Shown in pieces: positions 58,870 through 64,000 of a DNA stretch of 64,000 nucleotides. The translations under genes were made by a program, and so were the position numbers. Within the stretch, counting starts at the first letter, position 1. Every line of letters begins with the position of its first letter. This stretch comes from Delphinapterus leucas (lineage: Eukaryota; Chordata; Mammalia; Artiodactyla; Monodontidae), in NCBI RefSeq assembly GCF_002288925.2, contig NW_022098008.1:7608036-7672035 (forward strand), given 5' to 3'. The notes beneath the pieces were generated by a model. It worked only from the letters and a program-made list of their open reading frames with translations. It made no database searches and was not told the DNA's origin.

Positions 58870-60087
58870 TGGAGAGGCCTGAGCAGAATCCTGATGAAGC
58901 TGAGGACCCTGTGGGACCCGCCCAGGTACAAATCCTTTCCGTGTCCCCCGTTTCTTGTTTGTAGCAAACAGGCTTCATTCAGCCTCCTTGACCTTCCCTG
59001 AGCTCCAAAGGGCAGATTCAAACAGCTGCTAATCAGGGAAGGGAGGGGATGCAGAAACAAAAGAGGAGAAGTCAAGAAACTATAGTGCAGACAAGAGAAT
59101 GAAGCTAAATGACTTATTCAAGGGCACTAGGCCAGCCAGCACTATGCTATTGATTTAGACTAATAGTTTTTATCTGGCCAGCTGGATTGACCCCCAGAAA
59201 GTGAAAAAAACAATTATCAAAGAGCTCGAGTCAAATACAAAATGGATATGAGCTTTTATGTTAATATAATTTCCTGATCCTGGTGCCATATGGCAAAAAG
59301 GAGGTTGCACTGATTGAGAAATGTGACATTAAGTTTTTAAATAAATAGCACAAGACAAGCAAGTGATACAGTTTTATAAAGTACTTTGAACTCTGACTTC
59401 CAGTCAAGTATTTTAACCAGAACTCTCCAAGCAGCATTCATATATATCTTTAATATTTATTTTTGATTTAAATTCCAGGGTAACTTTAATATTTTTTTCT
59501 TTTACCTAACAAGTATGTATTTATTTGACTTAGTGTCAGGAAGCTTAAATACATTTGTATTGGCATAGTTACTGAGTGTTAAGTGTCCAAGCTATAAATT
59601 TCTGAACATGGAATTTCAGATTATAAATAAAAAATTCACATCTATATTCTTAAAACAAACAAACAAACAACAGTGCGGCATTGGGGCAGTGTCCTGGCTG
59701 CTCCTCAAGGAATGTACGTAAAAATATCTTTGAGTTCTTCTGTAGGAACTAAGGCCCTCACCCAGATGAAGGATGGTAACTTCAGGCTGAGTACAAGATT
59801 CCCAGAACGCTGCCCTGTTACCTCACCTCCAACCAATCAGAAGAAAGTCTGCACACAGTGGAAGCTAATGAAGGCTCTGACTCCCCCGCCCAGATGATTC
59901 TTGCTTTAAAACTTTCATGGTCATGCAGACTCTTTGGACTTGGTTTTCGTACACTAGTCTGCCTTCTCCTCAGGTTGCTGGCTTCCTGCATAAAGCAATC
60001 TTTCCTTTCCAACCAACACTTGTTTCTCGAGTATTGGCCTGTGAGCAGTGGGCAGACGAACCTGAGTTTGTTAACACTGGCAATGTG
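58870..60087 (+). mobile_element. ERV1-like LTR (copy B), apparently split by an insertion
   Basis: Two parts align with copies A and C. The left part (about 58870-59090) contains CCCAGGTACAAATCCTTTCC and a TTGTTTGTAGCAAACAGGC block. The right part (about 59672-60087) contains TGAGTTCTTCTGTAGGAACT, TTGCTGGCTTCCTGCATAAA and the GAACCTGAGTTTGTTAACA end. Some 580 bases between them do not align and end in an AAAC-repeat tail, as if another element inserted there. No viral genes are seen. Boundaries are approximate. Confidence 0.55.
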
Positions 60088-60289
60088 AGTTGATGGAATC
60101 TTTTCAATTCTCTCTCCCTTGTTATTCTTTATTGGTTAATGGGTATAAAAAGAAGCAAAAAATCTTAAAAGGTCATAGTGAGTACTGAAACTGAGCACGC
60201 CTAAAACTGAGTTCCCATGCCAAGGTTGATTAACCTCTCTATACTTCCTTGTACTGTACTTCCTTGTCCCATTCCTGTTTCCCTCAGGA

Positions 60290-60933
60290 TTAAAGAGTAT
60301 CAAAGAAAATGGGAGATTGAAAGGAGCAGAACCCCGAGGCGCCTTCCTGGGCACAAAAGCCCCTCCATGTCCCTCATCTCCTGTTTGTAGAAAAGGATTT
60401 AGTCTCCTAGTTACTAATTAGGGAAGTGAGGGGAAGCAGAAAAAACAAAAGGAAAAGTGGTCAAAAAAGAAAAGCAATGATAACTTAAACAACAGTTCAG
60501 TGATAAAACAGAGACTTAGTTCCCCCTCAGGGTTATACATAACAATCTTTATGATGCATCTCTTTGAGTTGTTCTGCAGAAAATAAGACCCCCAACCAGG
60601 TGGAATGGTGACCACACGTTGACCACAACACATAGACCCAAGACTGGTTGGAACCAGAAGATTGATGATTAAGATTCCAGAAACATCACCCTGTTCCCTC
60701 AACACCAACTAATGAGAAGGTGGTCCATGAGCTGCAGCCTTCACGCCAAATGTTGCCTTTAAAAACCCTTCCCTAAAAACCATCAGGGAGTTCGGGTCTT
60801 TTGAGCATGAGCTGCCTGTTCTCCTTATTTGGTGCTCTGCAGTAAACACTGTACTTTCCCTCCCCACAACCTGGTGTCAGTAGATTGGCTTCCCTGTGCA
60901 TCAGGCTAGCAGACCCAAGTTTGGTTAGTACTA
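60290..60933 (+). mobile_element. ERV1-like LTR (copy C)
   Basis: This aligns with copies A and B: CTCTTTGAGTTGTTCTGCAG, ACTGGTTGGAACCAGAAGAT, GCCTTTAAAAACCCTTCCCT (TATA-like region), then TGGTGCTCTGCAGTAAACAC, CAACCTGGTGTCAGTAGATT and the CAGACCCAAGTTTGGTTAG end. It is in the same orientation as copy B and about 200 bases downstream. No internal viral sequence separates them. Confidence 0.6.
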
Positions 60934-61699
60934 AGAAGCATTTATAAATGGCATTTAATACAGAGCCTTAATTAAATTTAATTATTTAAAGAAACATCCT
61001 TTTTAATCCCCTTCTAATCCTTCAGGTATATGCCTTTAACTTGGAAATACAGCTACAGTGGAAGGGATAAATGCAAACAGCTACTGGGCAACAGTTTGCT
61101 TTTTATATTCTTAAAAGGTTCATAGTAACACATCTTTCCATGTGTGTGGACAAGAAATTGTTCTTTGCTTTGGGGGAGATTTGAAAATAAAATTTCAAAC
61201 AAATGCTTAAAGAATTCCAAATGATTTGAAAAGCTAAATCCATTCAGTCAAAAAAAAAAGCAAAAACCAAAAAAAAAACCAGATATCTGCCAAAATAGTC
61301 TGTTCAGAATATTAAGTTGCTTGTTGCAATATTTGGAGAAAGCTGGAACAAAGAGTGCTATGCATTGAGCAATTCATGAGAATTTGTTATCAGTGTGTGA
61401 TACAATGAGAAATATATATTTGGTCTTTGTCCTGTCCTTCTCACCCTCAGTTCCTGACACAGAGCCTCTAAAACCCTTGGAATTTCCTGAGTGATAGGAA
61501 TATCTTTCATTATTCATAACAAGCTACTTTCAACCACACCTGAATTTATGCTAATAAGATGACTCTTGATGGGCCCAAAGATGGCTTCAGGATGGGGACT
61601 CGTTGCCGGGTGAAGCAGCCCTGTGATTATAAGGTTGGAACTTACAGTCCTGTCTGCAGGAAAGGGGAGGGGGGCTGGAGATTGAGTTAAATCATGAAC

Positions 61700-62235
61700 A
61701 CCCAGAGATGATTTATTCATCCATGCTGATGTAATGAAACCTCCCCCAAATGCCTAAATGACGGGGTTCAGAAAGCTTCCTGGTTGAGGTCGGTGACCAC
61801 TTCAAGGCGCTGGGAGGGTGGTGTGCCTGGAGAGACTATGGACTCTGCTACACACACCCTCACCCGATGCATTGCCTTGCCCGATCCATCTCTTCCATTT
61901 GGCTCTCCCTGAGTTGCGTCCTTTATGATAACCTGGTAGATGAGTAAAAGTAAAGTGATTCCCTGAGTTTTGTGGGCTGCTCTAGCAAATTACTGAATCT
62001 GAGGAGGGGCTGGTGCAAAACCTTGATTTACACCTGTTGGTCAGAATACAGATGACAACCTGGATTTTCTGAAGCAGGTATCAGTCTAGTTGGGCTGAGT
62101 CCTGAAGCTGTTGCAGGGTCTGGCGAACTCCAGGAAGTTGGTGTCAGAATTGAATTGAATTGTAGGAAACCCAGTTGGTGTCAAGAGAGTTGAAGAATTG
62201 TTGATGTGGTAAAAGTACCCCTCATTTGATGTCAG
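61700..62235 (+). mobile_element. ERVL-type LTR
   Basis: ATGCTGATGTAATGAAACCT, GACGGGGTTCAGAAAGCTTC, TGGGAGGGTGGTGTGCCTGG, CTGCTCTAGCAAATTACTGA, TGGTCAGAATACAGATGACA and GTGTCAGAATTGAATTGAAT follow the order of a mammalian ERVL-class LTR with the ATTGAATTG terminal block. The subfamily is not named. The upstream limit is uncertain and may reach 61550. Confidence 0.6.
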
Positions 62236-64000
62236 AATTGTTGTGACTAGACACAGATCAGACAATGAAAAGAATAAAATTGTCCCTGCTTTTTCACTCT
62301 GTCCCCCAGGTTCACTGAGACACTGGAACACATGTATCTTGCCACTTAACCTTTATCTATGACTTGAATTTAGCTTGCAAAACATAAGAGAACATGCTCT
62401 TTAATGCCTATGACTTGTCCTAGTTCCCCACCATGTGATTACATGGTGAAAATCAAGTTGTTCCTATTGATTACACTTGGGTTTTTAACCATGAACTGCT
62501 CTAAAAGACGTCCATCTTGGCATGGGTTTTCCCTCTTTCACTTTGGTGTTTTTTAATATGCAGAAACAACCTCAAGTGCCATGAGGATTTCTCTTTTCTC
62601 ACACACATGCTCACCTCATCTCTCTCTATCTCCCCTGCAGAGATTAAGAGGTGAATTTAGCTTGTAAATCTACTTTTGTTGTCTTTAAGCAAATTGTAGG
62701 GTTGGAAACTCTCAAATGGTGGCTATGTGCCTACTTTCTTTTTAGGAAATATGGGTCAGTAATGAAAGATGTAAACAAACTTAAATTCAAGTCTATTTCG
62801 GGGAATTATGTTGTAAGACCGGGAGAGAATAAAACATATCCTCAAAATAGATCACTTAAGTTTTAGTTTAGGTCTATTATTTCCTATTTGAGAACATTTC
62901 ACATTTGCCCAACACAGTCCTATAAGCCAGGAGGAATGGGACTTGTGGAATGAGGATAAAGATGATAGAAAGAAACAGGGGCAAAAAAGGAGGGAAGGGA
63001 GAAAGAAACAGAGGCCAGGAAGAAGAGGGGAAATGGGTAACCTAGAAGCTAAGAGGGTGACAATGAGGAAGAGGGATGTGGAAGGCATTAAACACTGGGC
63101 CTCCAAGTAAAAAACACATTTTGTTTCAATAACGTTCTAAGAAAATCCCAGAATAAGGTACCAGAATCAGCACTTGATGTTAAAACGTGGCCACACATTC
63201 CGGGAACCATTTTATAAGGAAATAAATTCAAAACTGATGTCAGATGAATGACGACTTGAGTAGAAAATATCCTCTGGTCCTCAGTTTTGAGATTCCAGGT
63301 TGGTCAGCAGTGGGGCATCCTCGTATTTACACCCTCCCTCTCACTTCACCTGTGGGTAACGTTCAATGTTTCCTCAGTGGATGCTGGAGACTGAGATGGA
63401 AACACAAAAAAGGAAGTGCATCTCTAGTTTTATAATTCTGTATATCCTATTTGAGGACAAAGAAAGCTACCTTCCTCTCAATAACGACAATATCTCTTTA
63501 ACAAAGGACCTTCCTTGGTACCTAATATGTGATGTTCTCAAGATTTGCTGCCTCGAACGTGGAGGGAAGTGAAGTGAAGGAGGGTGGCCTGTGGCCGAGA
63601 ATCAAGTGTCTTTATCTACTAAGTAATTTATCCTTTATTTGGAGCCCCTGAAAGGTGAATAAGATTGTCTTTGATCTAAAATTCCTTCTAATCTGACTCT
63701 TGGGATTCTCCACTGTAATGTATACACACTTTAATATTTAGGAATAGAAAAGTAGGGAAAGAGTATTAATATATGAGCTGAGTGACCAAAACAATGTGTG
63801 AGTGGTCCATTGGGATTGCAAAGAAGTGCGTTTTTTCTTTTTTCTTTTTTTTCGAGTGTAGTGATGTAAGGCCTGAAATTAAGGTCTACTGTTATGTGCT
63901 GCCTCCAAATCCGGGGGAAACCTGGAGGGTCTCGAATGGTGTCACTGCCAAGGTCTCCTCTGCTCTGCCCCAGTGAACAAGGTCCCTTGGCCAAACGACC

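Larger units (their letters stand above)
38761..64000 (-). other. SEMA5A: SEMA5A intron, 3' part (continues outside window)
   Basis: This precedes the first visible SEMA5A exon in the transcript. I looked on the minus strand for the preceding exon (the end of the first Sema strand, before the AVEWEC block) and did not find it, so the intron probably exceeds 25 kb. It holds a repeat-poor stretch up to 41.7 kb, SINEs (41738, 43389, 47057, 57083), a decayed L1 (43718-44528), MLT1-like LTRs, L2 segments (45985-46453, 56240-56990), a CA microsatellite and an LTR cluster at 58.9-62.2 kb. The stretches 47300-49990, 51300-52400, 52600-54400 and 62350-64000 show nothing I recognise. Confidence 0.75.

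Noticed and set aside
1..64000. CRISPR arrays, operons, riboswitches, toxin-antitoxin or phage modules
   Set aside because: The sequence is a mammalian intron landscape. Direct repeats are target-site duplications or microsatellites, and no prokaryotic gene organisation exists.

Overview
The window is mammalian nuclear DNA from a whale or dolphin (cetacean). It is AT-rich, intron-dominated and full of retroposons. The lineage call rests mainly on several near-identical copies of a tRNA-derived SINE with the head GGCTTCCCTGGTGGCGCAG and the GTGAGAGGCCCGCGTAC tail typical of the cetacean CHR family. Cetartiodactyl-type L1 3' ends are also present, and no bovine-style Bov-tA/BovB pairs were seen. 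There is no prokaryotic or viral gene organisation, no CRISPR array and no operon.

The only protein-coding gene I can support is SEMA5A (semaphorin-5A), on the minus strand. Five internal exons are visible, in transcript order 38698-38760, 27720-27818, 25902-26115, 6743-7028 and 1750-1885. Every junction has GT-AG borders, phases match at each join, and the 798 bases encode 266 uninterrupted codons. They cover a large central part of the extracellular Sema domain, roughly residues 90-355 of about 1,074. The signal peptide, the start of the Sema domain, the PSI and thrombospondin repeats, the membrane segment and the cytoplasmic tail lie outside the window. The other 63 kb is intron.

Intron layout by coordinate. 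1-1749: part of the intron after the last visible exon, with MIR pieces and an MLT1-like LTR. 1886-6742: one young CHR SINE, MIRs and a short inverted-repeat element. 7029-25901: the largest complete intron, beginning with an L1 insertion very close to the splice acceptor, then SINEs, an ERV1-like LTR, L2/MIR relics, a hAT relic, MER5A and an L1 3' end. 26116-27719: short intron with one MIR. 27819-38697: L1 and SINE insertions, a long AT repeat and a polypurine tract. 38761-64000: part of the intron before the first visible exon, with a repeat-poor stretch, two SINEs, a decayed L1, MLT1-like LTRs, L2 segments and a cluster of ERV-type LTRs.

The most interesting observation is the L1 insertion next to the acceptor of the 286-bp exon. 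It carries an identical 23-bp target-site duplication that copied the polypyrimidine tract of the splice site. I found no previously undescribed biological system, and most long open frames lie in repeats or resemble nothing.
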